43,614 nt of DNA from Alkalibacterium sp. (GTDB lineage: Bacteria > Bacillota > Bacilli > Lactobacillales > Carnobacteriaceae_A), in NCBI GenBank assembly GCA_020832185.1, contig JAFIFE010000019.1:1-43614 (forward strand). The letters run 5' to 3'. Shown here in pieces: positions 11,501-19,654 of the stretch. A program made the position numbers and the translations under genes. Position 1 is the stretch's first letter. Every line of letters begins with the position of its first letter. A model generated the notes under the pieces. The model had not been told where the DNA came from. It saw nothing but the letters and a program-made list of their open reading frames with translations, and searched no databases.

Positions 11501-12196
11501 TGAATCGGACATGTTTTTGTGTACATCTTTTTCAAGTGTCGCCATCAAGCTGTCATTCTGTCCGAAGATATCTAAAATCTCATCGTCAGATCCAAATCCT
11601 AATGCACGAACCAGAACACTTAAAGGAATTTTACGCGTACGGTCGATACGTACATTTGATAGTCCTTTAGAATCTGTTTCGTATTCAAGCCATGCGCCAC
11701 GGTTAGGAATGACTGTTGAACCGAACCCTTCCATGCCGTTCTTTTCAACTTTAGGGCTGAAGTAGACACCCGGTGAACGAACGAGCTGAGAAACGATAAC
11801 ACGTTCAGCACCATTGATGATAAAGGTCCCTTGGCGTGTCATTAATGGGAAGTCTCCGAAGAATACTTCCTGCTCTTTCACTTCGCCAGTTTCCTTGTTG
11901 ATCAAACGTAACTTTACATATAAAGGTGCAGAATAGTTTGAGTCATGCTGTCTTGCTTCATCAACTGAGTATTTAGGTTCCTGTAACTGATAGTCTGTAA
12001 ATTCCAGAGAAAGATTTCCTGTAAAGTCTTCAATAGGTGAGATGTCTTTGAACATATCTTTCAATCCATCTTTTAAAAACCAGTCATAAGAGTTTGTCTG
12101 AATTTCGATTAAGTTCGGTAATTCCAATACTTCTTTGATTCGTGAATAACTTCTACGTGTACGGTGCTTGCCGTATTTTACATCTTGGCCTGCCAA
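8585..12196 (-). CDS. rpoB: RNA polymerase beta subunit (TTG start)
   Basis: 1203 residues from the chosen start. The rifampicin-binding cluster [20 protein letters not shown]...LSALGPGG lies near residues 465-497 with wild-type-like S, Q, D, H, R and S. The hybrid-binding domain and switch region ([28 protein letters not shown]) are intact. The last ~50 residues form a Glu-rich tail (many E/Q/A, ending REQEQEQD). A longer frame starts at GTG 12203-12205, but GAGGGG touches that codon. It is correctly spaced (8 bases) from TTG at 12194-12196, and [12 protein letters not shown] aligns with the Bacillus N-terminus MTGQLVQYGRHR. A long leader precedes the gene. Confidence 0.97.
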   Translation of the reverse strand: MAGQDVKYGKHRTRRSYSRIKEVLELPNLIEIQTNSYDWFLKDGLKDMFKDISPIEDFTGNLSLEFTDYQLQEPKYSVDEARQHDSNYSAPLYVKLRLINKETGEVKEQEVFFGDFPLMTRQGTFIINGAERVIVSQLVRSPGVYFSPKVEKNGMEGFGSTVIPNRGAWLEYETDSKGLSNVRIDRTRKIPLSVLVRALGFGSDDEILDIFGQNDSLMATLEKDVHKNMSDSRVEEALKDVYERLRPGEPKTADSSRSLLTTRFFDPKRYDLARVGRYKMNKKLDLKIRLMGLTLAESLVDSETGELLAKEGTLINREVMNELGPHLDNGLNAVTLNPSDEGVVPEPIDLQIVKVYSPMDSDRVVNIIGNAYPDREIKYIIPADMIASMNYFFNLQEGIGETDDIDHLGNRRIRSVGELLQNQFRIGLSRMERVVRERMSIQDTTTTTPQQLVNIRPVVASIKEFFGSSQLSQFMDQTNPLGELTHKRRLSALGPGGLTRDRAGYEVRDVHYSHYGRMCPIETPEGPNIGLINSLSTYAKINEFGFIETPYRRVDKETGKVTEHIDYLTADEEDLFVVAQANALLNEDGSFQNDLVLARTKNNNEELDASLMDYMDVSPKQVVSVATASIPFLENDDSNRALMGANMQRQAVPLIQPEAPLVGTGIEHTAARDSGAAIIATHSGVVEYVDAKQVRVRREDGALDRYLIAKFKRSNAGTSYNQRALVRHGEKVDKGDILADGPSMENGEMALGRNPLIAFTTFDGYNFEDAVIMSERLVKDDVYTSVHIEEFESEARDTKLGPEEITRELPNVGDDALKDLDDRGIIRIGAEVQDGDILVGKVTPKGVSELSAEEKLLHAIFGEKAREVRDTSLRVPHGGGGIVHDVKIFTREAGDELSPGVNYLVRVFIVQKRKINVGDKMAGRHGNKGVVSLILPEEDMPFMPDGTPVDIMLNPLGVPSRMNIGQVIELHMGMAARKLGIHIASPVFDGANEEEVWETIKEAGMDDDAKTVLIDGRTGEPFDNKVSVGVMYFVKLAHMVDDKLHARSTGPYSLVTQQPLGGKAQFGGQRFGEMEVWALEAYGAAYTLQEILTYKSDDVVGRVKTYEAIVKGETIPKPGVPESFRVLVKELQSLGLDLKVLDINHEPIDLEDSDEDDEFGNVDSLEKMKKEQDEKRAEEARVKEEQALAESELEAREQEQEQD

Positions 12197-12285
12197 CCTC
12201 TTCACCCCTCATAAATAATCACTAGTCGTCATAATCTGAAGCACTGTATCGATCTCTATCCATGCAGACTTTTTAAGCGAAAGTT

Positions 12286-12315
12286 ATATTACAATCGCGT
12301 TACAATTGTTAACAA
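12286..12315 (-). promoter_or_regulatory. Second candidate rpoB promoter with 12-bp palindrome
   Basis: Downstream of the leader terminator the minus strand shows TTGTTA (12310-12315), 18 bases, then TAATAT (12286-12291). The -35 lies within a perfect 12-base palindrome ATTGTTAACAAT (12305-12316). If it is active, rpoBC would not depend on read-through of the terminator. Moderate support only. Confidence 0.45.
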
Positions 12316-12351
12316 TCGATTAAAAAGCAAGGCTTTACCCTATTTTAGACC

Positions 12352-12419
12352 AAAAAAAATACAAAAGAGTCGTGAAAGATTCATCCTAGATCATCACACA
12401 TTCTTTTGTTTGGCTTCAA
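12352..12419 (-). terminator. Intrinsic terminator inside the rpoB leader
   Basis: On the minus strand the outer stem ACAAAAGA/TCTTTTGT (12412-12419 with 12361-12368) encloses inner GUGA...UCAC and GAU...AUC pairings. A run of T with a leading A (12352-12360) follows. It lies between the upstream rpoB promoter and rpoB, so it may be an attenuator. It could instead simply end the ybxB transcript. Confidence 0.75.
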
Positions 12420-12480
12420 AAACCGCGTACGGACAATATTTCGCACGGATTTCTTTTCATACTTTGTTTAGCGTCCATTA

Positions 12481-12509
12481 AGTTTACACAAAAAGCAAGT
12501 GAAAGTCAA
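12481..12509 (-). promoter_or_regulatory. Upstream rpoB promoter
   Basis: On the minus strand TTGACT (12504-12509), exactly 17 bases, then TAAACT (12481-12486). It lies about 285 bases before rpoB and just after the end of ybxB, giving a leader that contains the terminator at 12352-12419. Confidence 0.65.
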
Positions 12510-12528
12510 GGTTTCCTGAAAGCAGTAA

Positions 12529-12563
12529 AAGCTTACCTTCCATCCAGTGACAGAGATAAGCTT
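12529..12563 (-). terminator. Weak terminator-like hairpin after ybxB
   Basis: AAGCTTA (minus; 12557-12563) pairs with TAAGCTT (12529-12535) 19 bases downstream of the methyltransferase stop codon. Only a short TTTT follows, so termination is likely partial at best. Confidence 0.4.
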
Positions 12564-12581
12564 CTTCATTATATGGCTGAA

Positions 12582-13187
12582 TTATGCCTTGATAGACTGC
12601 AGAACCCAGTATCCTTTATCAAGCCCTATTCTAGCGACGTTTCCATAAGTCTCTTCCATCGCCTTCTTGGCACTCGGTGCTCCCTGTTTCCTTTGAATGA
12701 CAATAATCAGCACGCCACCTTCGACTAAATGGTCTTTGGCATCGATAATGATTTTATGGACCGTTTCTTTCCCTGCCCTGATCGGCGGGTTTGATATTAC
12801 GGCCCCATATGTCGTTCTCTTTACTTGTTCATATATGGATGATTCAAATATAGACACATTCTCTACATCATTCATGACCGCATTCGTTTTTGCCAGGTCT
12901 AAAGCACGCTCATTCACATCGATCATATCGATTTCAAGCGTCGGATTCGCTTTTGCCAGAGACAATCCAACCGGTCCGTATCCACACCCCACATCCAAAA
13001 CATGTTTGTTTGGAAAAATGGAATCATCTATGGCGTCGATCATGACCTGTGACCCAAAGTCCACTCGGTCTTTTGAAAAGACGCCTGCATCCGTTCTAAA
13101 CGTCATGGAATGACCAAGAAGTGTGGCATTGATTTCTTTTTCATTTTTTTCAGCATTTGGCTTCGATGTATAATAGTGATCAGTCAT
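12582..13187 (-). CDS. RsmC-family 16S rRNA guanine-N2 methyltransferase (YbxB)
   Basis: Class I SAM-dependent methyltransferase, probably modifying a guanine of 16S rRNA like the RsmC family. 201 residues from ATG 13185-13187 (MTDHYYTSKPNAEKN), the usual length for YbxB, which is a single-domain version of E. coli RsmC. Motif I is VLDVGCGYGPVG, the acidic motif II residue follows at IDMIDVN, and the catalytic motif IV is SNPPIRAGK. The frame is open 18 codons further upstream, but GAGGGTG with a 6-base gap and the family N-terminus select this start. In B. subtilis ybxB lies between rplL and rpoB; here it stays next to rpoB while rplL is about 10 kb away. Confidence 0.88.
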   Translation of the reverse strand: MTDHYYTSKPNAEKNEKEINATLLGHSMTFRTDAGVFSKDRVDFGSQVMIDAIDDSIFPNKHVLDVGCGYGPVGLSLAKANPTLEIDMIDVNERALDLAKTNAVMNDVENVSIFESSIYEQVKRTTYGAVISNPPIRAGKETVHKIIIDAKDHLVEGGVLIIVIQRKQGAPSAKKAMEETYGNVARIGLDKGYWVLQSIKA

Positions 13188-13227
13188 GGACAGCACCCTC
13201 TTTTTCTGTAAGTTGGTCATTACAGTT

Positions 13228-13256
13228 AGTATACTATGCATTCAGGAATGCTACAA
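13228..13256 (-). promoter_or_regulatory. Candidate ybxB promoter
   Basis: On the minus strand TTGTAG (13251-13256), 17 bases, then TATACT (13228-13233), about 40 bases upstream of the methyltransferase start. No terminator is visible between fumC and this point. The 137-base gap holds nothing else. Confidence 0.55.
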
Positions 13257-13324
13257 CAGTCATCTGGAGTTCGTTTGAGAGCCAGAATATTGAACACTCT
13301 TTTGCTCAGTGGATCGACCATAAA

Positions 13325-14686
13325 TCAGACCATTTGAGTCGGGTCGATATAGGCGTCGTACTCCTCTTCTGTCAATACCCCTAACTGAACAGCCGCTTCT
13401 TTCAGAGTCAGCTTATCTTCATGTGCTTTTTTTGCAATGAGACTGGCCTTGTCATACCCTATCCTCGGCGAGAGCGCAGTGACCAGCATCAGCGACTGAT
13501 CAACGAGCTGATTCATCTTCTCTTCTTCAACAGTGAGTCCTTTCAGACATTTTTCATTGAATAATGCCAGACTGTCACTAAGTAAGGCAATACTCTGAAG
13601 AACGTTATAGGCGATGACCGGCATATAGACATTCAGTTCAAAATTTCCCTGAGATGCTGCTACTCCCACTGTCGTGTCATTGCCCATGACCTGCACGCAG
13701 ACCATCGTCAGCGCTTCAGCCTGTGTGGGATTTACCTTTCCAGGCATGATCGAACTCCCCGGTTCATTAGCCGGAATAGAAATCTCCCCCAATCCACTCC
13801 GCGGCCCACTTGCCAGCCACCTGACATCGTTGGCACACTTCATAGCATTAGCAGCCAGCGCTTTTAAAGCACCGTGGGTAAAGACAAACGCATCTTTACT
13901 GGATAATCCGTGAAACTTGTTTGGATTTTCTTCAAAAGAATGAGCTGTGTACTGACTGATTTTGACAAGTGCTCTCGAAGCAAATTCCGGATGGGTGTTC
14001 ATGCCGGTTCCGACTGCCGTGCCTCCTAATGGAAGACGGCCTAACGGAACAAGCGTCTGTCGCAGCATGGCTTGAGTCTGATGAAACATCTCCCGCCAGC
14101 CGCTGACTTCTTGCCCGAATGTCAGAGGCGTGGCGTCTTGCAGATGCGTCCGTCCGATTTTGATCGTGTCTTTATATTTATTTTCCAGTTTCTTAAGCGT
14201 CTCTTGAAGATCATCCAATACAGGCATCAGCCTTTCTTCCAGCTGCAGGACAACGGCAATGTGCATCGCAGTCGGAAACGTATCATTCGTGCTCTGACCC
14301 ATGTTCACATCATCGTTCGGGTGAATGTTCAGCCCCGTTTTTTCATTTGCCAGATGAGCAATTACCTCATTGACATTCATGTTCGTCTGGGTTCCGCTAC
14401 CTGTCTGCCATATAGCCAGTGGAAATTCCGTGTCCCAGTTCCCTGCCAGAATATCGTCACATACCCGGGCAATAGCTTCAGACTTATTCTCTTCAAGCAG
14501 GCCAAGTTCTGCATTTGTCAGAGCAGCCGCCTTTTTTATCATGACATAGGCATAAATAAGCGCCATTGGCATGGTTTCACTGCCTATTGAAAAGTTCCCA
14601 AGACTCCTTTGCGTCTGGGCTCCCCATTTATGTTCCTGCGGCACCCCTATTTCTCCAAATGCATCTGTTTCCATTCTCTTTTCCAC
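13325..14686 (-). CDS. fumC: Class II fumarate hydratase (GTG start)
   Basis: Reversible hydration of fumarate to malate, cytosolic, oxygen-stable (no Fe-S cysteines). 453 residues; family length about 460. Conserved stretches are WGAQTQRS (21-28), QTGSGTQTNMN (94-104), GRTHLQDATPL with the catalytic His at 181, and the mobile-loop signature GSSIMPGKVNPTQ (310-322) with the catalytic Ser. Translation starts at GTG (14684-14686) with AGGCGG six bases upstream. It follows the malic-type enzyme after 53 bases with no terminator, so the pair is an operon interconverting fumarate, malate and lactate or pyruvate. Aspartase and argininosuccinate lyase are related, but this sequence is clearly fumarase. 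Confidence 0.95.
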   Translation of the reverse strand: MEKRMETDAFGEIGVPQEHKWGAQTQRSLGNFSIGSETMPMALIYAYVMIKKAAALTNAELGLLEENKSEAIARVCDDILAGNWDTEFPLAIWQTGSGTQTNMNVNEVIAHLANEKTGLNIHPNDDVNMGQSTNDTFPTAMHIAVVLQLEERLMPVLDDLQETLKKLENKYKDTIKIGRTHLQDATPLTFGQEVSGWREMFHQTQAMLRQTLVPLGRLPLGGTAVGTGMNTHPEFASRALVKISQYTAHSFEENPNKFHGLSSKDAFVFTHGALKALAANAMKCANDVRWLASGPRSGLGEISIPANEPGSSIMPGKVNPTQAEALTMVCVQVMGNDTTVGVAASQGNFELNVYMPVIAYNVLQSIALLSDSLALFNEKCLKGLTVEEEKMNQLVDQSLMLVTALSPRIGYDKASLIAKKAHEDKLTLKEAAVQLGVLTEEEYDAYIDPTQMV

Positions 14687-14739
14687 ATTACCCCGCCTTT
14701 TAAATCATTCTATCTAAACATTCATCTATCTGATAACTA

Positions 14740-16365
14740 TTAATCAAATTCCTTATACACTGGTTCCCAAGTATGTGCCTCAACGGCTTCAGCGGAATCA
14801 TTGATTGTGCTGCGGCTGATGTTTTCTTTTATCGCCTGATTGACTACTGCCGTTGCAACCAGCCTGGATACGTTTCTTAAATCTCCCACATCAGGAAGCA
14901 GCGCTTCTCCGGGTTCACTGAGGTCCTGAATCTCATTTACAGAGTGGGCTGCTGCCAGTAAAATCCCATCTGTAACATGATGTGCCTGTGTGATGATCAG
15001 TCCCTGACCCAGTCCTGGATAAAGGAGTGCGTTATTCGCCTGTCCAATATGGAAGGTACACCCCTCATAAACAATGGGATCTGTCGGACTGCCAGTCACG
15101 ACAAGCCCTTTCCCATCTGTCCACTTGATTACATCTTCTGCTCTAGCCTCAGCTAATTCTGAAGGATTGGATATAGGAAAAACAGCTGGACGATCAGTAT
15201 AGGTGTGCATCGTTTTGACGACTTCCTCGCTGAACGCGTGGGCTTGACCCGAGCAGCCAATCAGTACCGTGGGTTTGATTAGTTCGATGGTCTCTACTAA
15301 GTTTTCAGGCATTTCCGGCAAGCTGTCTTTGTCTAAAGCATATCTTTGCTGTCCAGACGTTAACCCCTTCTGTTCAGTATGGATAATTCCGTATCTGTCA
15401 TATAAGACAATGCGTTTTTTGGCCTCTGCTGCATCCATGCCTTTACTGACCAGTTCCGTGTGAATCATGTCCGCAATACCGATGCCAGCCGTACCCGCTC
15501 CAAATATGACTACCTTGTGATCGGACAGGGGCCTTCCGGTTACTTTAACAACTGAGTTCAAAGCCGCTACGATCATGATTCCGGTCCCCTGAATGTCATC
15601 GTTAAATGTGCACAAGGTACTACGGTAGTTGTTTAAAATGACTTCCGCGTGCTCTCTTCCAAAATCTTCCCAATGGAAAAGAACGTTAGAAAACAGGTCT
15701 GAGGCGGTCTGCACAAACCGGTCAATATAAGTAAGATACTCTTCCCCGTGCATTCGTTCTTTTTTCAACCCGAGATAACTTGAATCATGCAGCAACTCTT
15801 CGTTATTTGTCCCGGCATCAATGACAACCGGCAGGACCTCGCTTGGATTCAAGCCTGCAGCCACAGTGTATACTGCCAGCTTTCCTATCGATATGGCAGC
15901 CCCATTGATGCCCCAGTCCCCGATACCAAGTACGCCTTCTCCATCTGTTATAACCATCAGCTTCACGTCTGATAAATCAGCGGTTCCATTTTTCAGAACC
16001 TCTTCCATATTTTCCTGATCATCCACCGACAAGTAGACCGCATCTTTAGGGTTAAAGTAATCCTTGCTGAACGCCTTGACCGCTTCAGCTATAGTCGGCG
16101 TGTAGATGATTGGCAGTAACCCTTTAATATCTTGGCTGATCACATAAAAAAAGAGTGTGCGATTCGTCGAGTAAATCGACATCAGGAACCGGTGTTTATC
16201 ATACGCATGACTCATCTGATTGACCTTGGCCAATACTCTCTCCGCTTGCTCTTCAATCGACTCTACCTTGGAAGGCAGTAAGCCGTCCAGATTGTAGGCT
16301 TTCCGTTCTTCGCGAGTGAAAGCTGTTCCTTTGTTAATATAGGGATTGTGTAATGGTGAGTTCAT
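14740..16365 (-). CDS. Malolactic enzyme or NAD-dependent malic enzyme
   Basis: Decarboxylates L-malate with bound NAD and Mn/Mg, giving lactate (malolactic) or pyruvate (malic). 541 residues, the length of lactic-acid-bacterial malolactic enzyme; the lactic-acid-bacterial MaeE-type malic enzymes are much shorter. The N-terminal NPYINKGTAFTREERKAYNL and C-terminal WEPVYK resemble malolactic enzymes. Metal-site motifs are HWEDFGR (231-237) and FNDDIQGTG (254-262); the NAD fold is FGAGTAGIG (288-296). The two activities cannot be separated reliably by eye. No malate permease or LysR regulator is adjacent; the downstream partner is fumC, so malate may be produced internally from fumarate. Confidence 0.85.
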   Translation of the reverse strand: MNSPLHNPYINKGTAFTREERKAYNLDGLLPSKVESIEEQAERVLAKVNQMSHAYDKHRFLMSIYSTNRTLFFYVISQDIKGLLPIIYTPTIAEAVKAFSKDYFNPKDAVYLSVDDQENMEEVLKNGTADLSDVKLMVITDGEGVLGIGDWGINGAAISIGKLAVYTVAAGLNPSEVLPVVIDAGTNNEELLHDSSYLGLKKERMHGEEYLTYIDRFVQTASDLFSNVLFHWEDFGREHAEVILNNYRSTLCTFNDDIQGTGIMIVAALNSVVKVTGRPLSDHKVVIFGAGTAGIGIADMIHTELVSKGMDAAEAKKRIVLYDRYGIIHTEQKGLTSGQQRYALDKDSLPEMPENLVETIELIKPTVLIGCSGQAHAFSEEVVKTMHTYTDRPAVFPISNPSELAEARAEDVIKWTDGKGLVVTGSPTDPIVYEGCTFHIGQANNALLYPGLGQGLIITQAHHVTDGILLAAAHSVNEIQDLSEPGEALLPDVGDLRNVSRLVATAVVNQAIKENISRSTINDSAEAVEAHTWEPVYKEFD

Positions 16366-16467
16366 ATAATTATCATCCGTCCTTTTAGATAGATTTGTCT
16401 GACCATTCGTACCTGTAAATCACGTCGGTTTCTTTCCTTTACTATACCAAACTTCAATGAAAAAGAA

Positions 16468-16522
16468 TAAAAAATAAACACCTTCCTTTTAAGCTCATTA
16501 TACCGGCTTAGAAGAAAGGTGT
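16468..16522 (-). terminator. Uracil permease terminator
   Basis: On the minus strand ACACCTT (16516-16522) and its continuation TTCTAAGC pair with GCTTAA...AAGGTGT (ending 16478), followed by TTTATTTTTT. It lies 126 bases after the permease stop and before the malic enzyme. Just downstream a TGG-TATAGT extended -10 (about 16440-16446) may start the malic enzyme-fumC operon. Confidence 0.8.
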
Positions 16523-16647
16523 GGTCATTTTTAGTTGTTCAGCGATTTCTACTGGATCCCCATCAGAAGCAGAAACGGTGTAGTCAGATTATGGTATTCT
16601 CTAGGAAAGGCAGAAGAGGCTCCGCAGACGTCTCTTCACATATGCTA

Positions 16648-18027
16648 TTACCCTTCCGGAGTATATTCTGCCTTGTACCCGACTTTATGTTCTGAATCGG
16701 ATTTAGTTTTGTTTCCCATTTCATGTTCTGCATCTAATTCTGGTTCATATTCTGTTTCTTCTTTTGGAAGGATCAGGTTTAAGATAATGCCGGTAATGGC
16801 ACTCAACGCTGTTCCTGATAAAGTGACAAATCCTGCAATTTCGAAAACAGCTCCGCCTAGTCCGACTACAAGCATTGAGCTTGCAATAATCAGGTTACGT
16901 GAGTGGTTGAAGTCTACTTTGTCTTCAATCATCACTTTCAGTCCATTACTTGCAATGACACCGTAGAGCAGGATAGACATCCCACCTAATACTGGTGCAG
17001 GTATAGTTGAGATCAGTGCTGAAAATTTACCCATAAAACTCAGGAGAATAGCGATAAATGCTGCATTTCTGATAACTGATACGGAAGCAATACGTGTCAT
17101 CCCAATGACACCTGTATTTTCACCGTACGTCGTATTTGCAGGTCCTCCGAAGAAAGCTGAAACAGCTGTAGCTGCTCCGTCTCCGATCAGCGTGCGTTTA
17201 AGTCCGGGTTCTTTCAGGAAATCACGGTCACAGATTTTACCTAGAACCGAGTGGTCTCCGATATGCTCAGCTACTGTCACCAGGACAATAGGAAGCAGCG
17301 CCCATGTTTCTGGACCGAAGTAGAATGAGTAACTGTTAAACGTCGTTGTTTCAAACGGCAGGTACAGTTCAGGTAAAGCAAACCAGTTCGCATCCATCAC
17401 AGGTGAGAAGTCAACCATTCCCAGCATGACTGCGATGATATACCCTCCGACAATTCCTGTAAGGAAAGGAATGATTTTAAAGAAGCCTTTAGCTTTTGTA
17501 TTGATGAATGATGTGATCAGGAATGTCGAAACAGCTACCAGGATTGTGCGCCAGTCAGAATCTCTAACGAATCCTGCACTCGTTACTGCATTCCCTGCAA
17601 GGCCCAGTCCAATGACAATGATCATGGGGCCAATGACGATTGGGGGAAGGATTTTGTCCACCCAGTCTGTCCCAGCTAATCTTACAATTCCAGCAATAAC
17701 AATGTAGAGTAAGCCGACCATAATGACGCCTGTTTGAGCTGCACTGATGTCGCCGCCCATTTGTTCGATGGCTATCTGCATTGCTGCGATGTAGGCAAAT
17801 GATGAGCCAAGGTATACGGGTACTTTTGCTTTTGTTGCAATCTGATAAATGACCGTTCCTACTCCACTCGCTAAAAGTGCGACAGATACGGGCATGTTAA
17901 GTAAAATCGGTACTAAAATAGTTGCTCCAAACATTGCAAATACGTGTTGAAGACTTAGAAACAGGCCTTTCAGTGGAGCCGGTTTTGCCTCCACATCTAA
18001 AATCAATGGTCTCTGCTGTATTGCCAT
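16648..18027 (-). CDS. Uracil permease, NAT/NCS2 family
   Basis: Membrane symporter that imports uracil. 459 residues with about 14 hydrophobic segments. The N-terminus LKGLFLSLQHVFAMFGATILVPILL is typical of UraA/PyrP, and the NAT signature region contains PANTTYGENTGVIGMTR. The cytoplasmic C-terminal tail (last ~35 residues) is strongly charged and contains two similar stretches, AEHEMGNKTKS and SEHKVGYKAEY, unusual for the family. A PyrR-type hairpin and terminator sit in the leader, supporting a pyrimidine substrate over xanthine. It is a single-gene transcript with its own terminator. Confidence 0.9.
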   Translation of the reverse strand: MAIQQRPLILDVEAKPAPLKGLFLSLQHVFAMFGATILVPILLNMPVSVALLASGVGTVIYQIATKAKVPVYLGSSFAYIAAMQIAIEQMGGDISAAQTGVIMVGLLYIVIAGIVRLAGTDWVDKILPPIVIGPMIIVIGLGLAGNAVTSAGFVRDSDWRTILVAVSTFLITSFINTKAKGFFKIIPFLTGIVGGYIIAVMLGMVDFSPVMDANWFALPELYLPFETTTFNSYSFYFGPETWALLPIVLVTVAEHIGDHSVLGKICDRDFLKEPGLKRTLIGDGAATAVSAFFGGPANTTYGENTGVIGMTRIASVSVIRNAAFIAILLSFMGKFSALISTIPAPVLGGMSILLYGVIASNGLKVMIEDKVDFNHSRNLIIASSMLVVGLGGAVFEIAGFVTLSGTALSAITGIILNLILPKEETEYEPELDAEHEMGNKTKSDSEHKVGYKAEYTPEG

Positions 18028-18062
18028 AACTTATCGTCCCTCTCTTTTGTGTTTTTAGGCAT

Positions 18063-18225
18063 AAAAAAATGCCCTTTACATTATGCAAAAGGACCTTTAG
18101 GATAAGATGGAATCCACTTTTTCCCGGCGCGTTCATTCTTCTTCCTGAAGAAGAGATTCACCTGGAACAACTGGATATATAAAATTTTTCCATCCTTTTC
18201 TACCTCTCGGGATAGAATTAAAGGA
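18063..18225 (-). promoter_or_regulatory. PyrR-type attenuator upstream of the uracil permease
   Basis: The minus-strand leader has a hairpin in which TTCTA pairs with TAGAA around TCCCGAGAGG, with flanking CCTTT/AAAGG pairing (about 18191-18225). The conserved GAGAGG and following AAGGATG match the B. subtilis PyrR-binding loop. Downstream, GTCCTTT (18088-18094) pairs with AAAGGGC (18071-18077) and is followed by ATTTTTTT, a terminator ending 36 bases before the permease. By analogy UMP-bound PyrR should stabilise the first hairpin and favour termination. A TATAAT (18255-18260) upstream is the probable -10; its -35 is poor. Confidence 0.82.
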
Positions 18226-18304
18226 GCCTTGCTGTAGATAGTGTACCAATACACATTATAAAATGCAACTGAAATTTCTGTTTTTTTCCCCCATTTTTTC
18301 AGCT

Positions 18305-18333
18305 TTGCTTTAATCCTGCCCTGCTAGTATACT
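18305..18333 (+). promoter_or_regulatory. Promoter of the MFS gene
   Basis: TTGCTT (18305-18310), 17 bases, TATACT (18328-18333) on the plus strand, 40 bases before the MFS start. It is divergent from the uracil permease promoter. Confidence 0.6.
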
Positions 18334-18373
18334 AATTTTAACCTATCTTTTTTTGAAATGAGGAATACACTAA

Positions 18374-19600
18374 ATGGAAAACCCGTCTAAATCATTGAAA
18401 CACTGGCTTGTACTTGCCATCAGCTGCGGGATGTCCGCCAGCGCTATCGGGGTCAACCTGAATGTCATAGGTGTGTTCTATACTCCCGTGTCTGAAAGCT
18501 TGAATATCTACCGGGGAACATTCGCCATGCACGCGACAATCTCTTCTCTCGCCCTTGCGTTTGTTTCTCTTTATTTTGCGCCACTGCTCAACCGACTGGG
18601 ATGGAAACCTCTCCTCACCGGCGCTGTGCTCTTAGCTTCTGTTTCGACTATGCTGATGGCCTTTACAACGACGATGTGGATCTTCTATGTACTTGGAGCC
18701 TTAAGAGGCATTGGTGCAGGTCTCTACGCCATGGTCCCCTTGTCTTTGATCGTCAATAACTGGTTTGAAAAGAAGAAGGGGCTGGCAATGAGTTTGTCAT
18801 TCGGCTTCAGTGGAATTGCTGGTGCTATTTTCTCTCCTATTTTTACTGCACTGATTCAGCAGATTGGATGGGAGAACAGTTTTATAGCCATGGGCCTCGT
18901 CATGTTTCTCCTAGCTTTACCCGCAATTCTTTACCGGTATTCACTCGATCCAAAAGAGGATGGCTATCTGCCTTACGGTTATGACGAAAATGAAGAATCT
19001 AAGCGGAGAGTCATCAAGAAAGCAAACTGGACTAATTTTTCATTTACTCAAAAATCTTTTGTATTCATTGCACTGATTGGTCTGTTACATACATCTATTA
19101 CGGGCATTTCTCAGCATCTCCCAGGGTTTGCTGAATCGAATCAGCTTTCCTCACAAGTCGGCGGTGTCATGCTGTCTGCAGTCATGGTCGGAAATATCTC
19201 ATTTAAACTCATTATTGGATCGATCAGCGATGTGCTGGGCATTGTTAAATCGACTGTCCTCATGATTTTCATCAACATCATCGGGATCGCAATGCTTTTG
19301 ATTTTCAGCCATCCGTTGGTTCAGATAGCCGGCGCGTTTATATTCGGGTCCGTTTTCTCCGTCCCTGCAGTCGCCTTGCCGCTCTTGACCACCGAGTTTT
19401 TCGGGAGAGCATTGTATGTCCGCATCTACCCTATTTTATCCTTTGTTTCAGGAGTCGGAGGCGCCTTATCCATGGCGGTCGTCGGGTATGTGTACGACTT
19501 TACCGGAACGTATGCACTGGCCTTCTTTACAGCCCTTGCTTTCCATTTCATTAATTTATGTCTGTTATTCATGGCTAAACGGGAAACCATGAAAACATAA
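18374..19600 (+). CDS. MFS transporter, substrate unknown
   Basis: Major-facilitator permease of 408 residues with 12 predicted membrane segments and a central cytoplasmic loop (SLDPKEDGYLPYGYDENEESKRRVIKKANW). The first helix AISCGMSASAIGVNLNVIGVFYTPVSESLN and loop 2-3 resemble the oxalate/formate antiporter-like and monocarboxylate branch (CynX/OFA type), but the substrate cannot be assigned. The ATG at 18374 has GAGGAA about 9 bases upstream. It is one of few plus-strand genes here, monocistronic with its own promoter and a strong terminator that overlaps the stop codon. Carboxylate transport would fit the nearby fumC/malic-enzyme pair, but that is only context. Confidence 0.85.
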   Translation: MENPSKSLKHWLVLAISCGMSASAIGVNLNVIGVFYTPVSESLNIYRGTFAMHATISSLALAFVSLYFAPLLNRLGWKPLLTGAVLLASVSTMLMAFTTTMWIFYVLGALRGIGAGLYAMVPLSLIVNNWFEKKKGLAMSLSFGFSGIAGAIFSPIFTALIQQIGWENSFIAMGLVMFLLALPAILYRYSLDPKEDGYLPYGYDENEESKRRVIKKANWTNFSFTQKSFVFIALIGLLHTSITGISQHLPGFAESNQLSSQVGGVMLSAVMVGNISFKLIIGSISDVLGIVKSTVLMIFINIIGIAMLLIFSHPLVQIAGAFIFGSVFSVPAVALPLLTTEFFGRALYVRIYPILSFVSGVGGALSMAVVGYVYDFTGTYALAFFTALAFHFINLCLLFMAKRETMKT

Positions 19601-19647
19601 AAGAAGTCCGGTTCAAGTGAGTTAACACTTTGAACCGGACTTCTTTT
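19599..19647. terminator. Bidirectional terminator between MFS gene and LURP-one gene
   Basis: A perfect 18-bp stem (19599-19616 with 19630-19647; AAAAGAAGTCCGGTTCAA and its complement) with a 13-base loop separates convergent genes. The arms end in AAAA/TTTT so it can act on both strands. The MFS stop codon lies inside the left arm. Confidence 0.93.
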
Positions 19648-19654
19648 GATCTTA

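Noticed and set aside
12197-12205. GTG start for rpoB three codons upstream
   Set aside because: The Shine-Dalgarno GAGGGG directly abuts that GTG, leaving no spacing, while it is 8 bases from the TTG; homologues align from the TTG.
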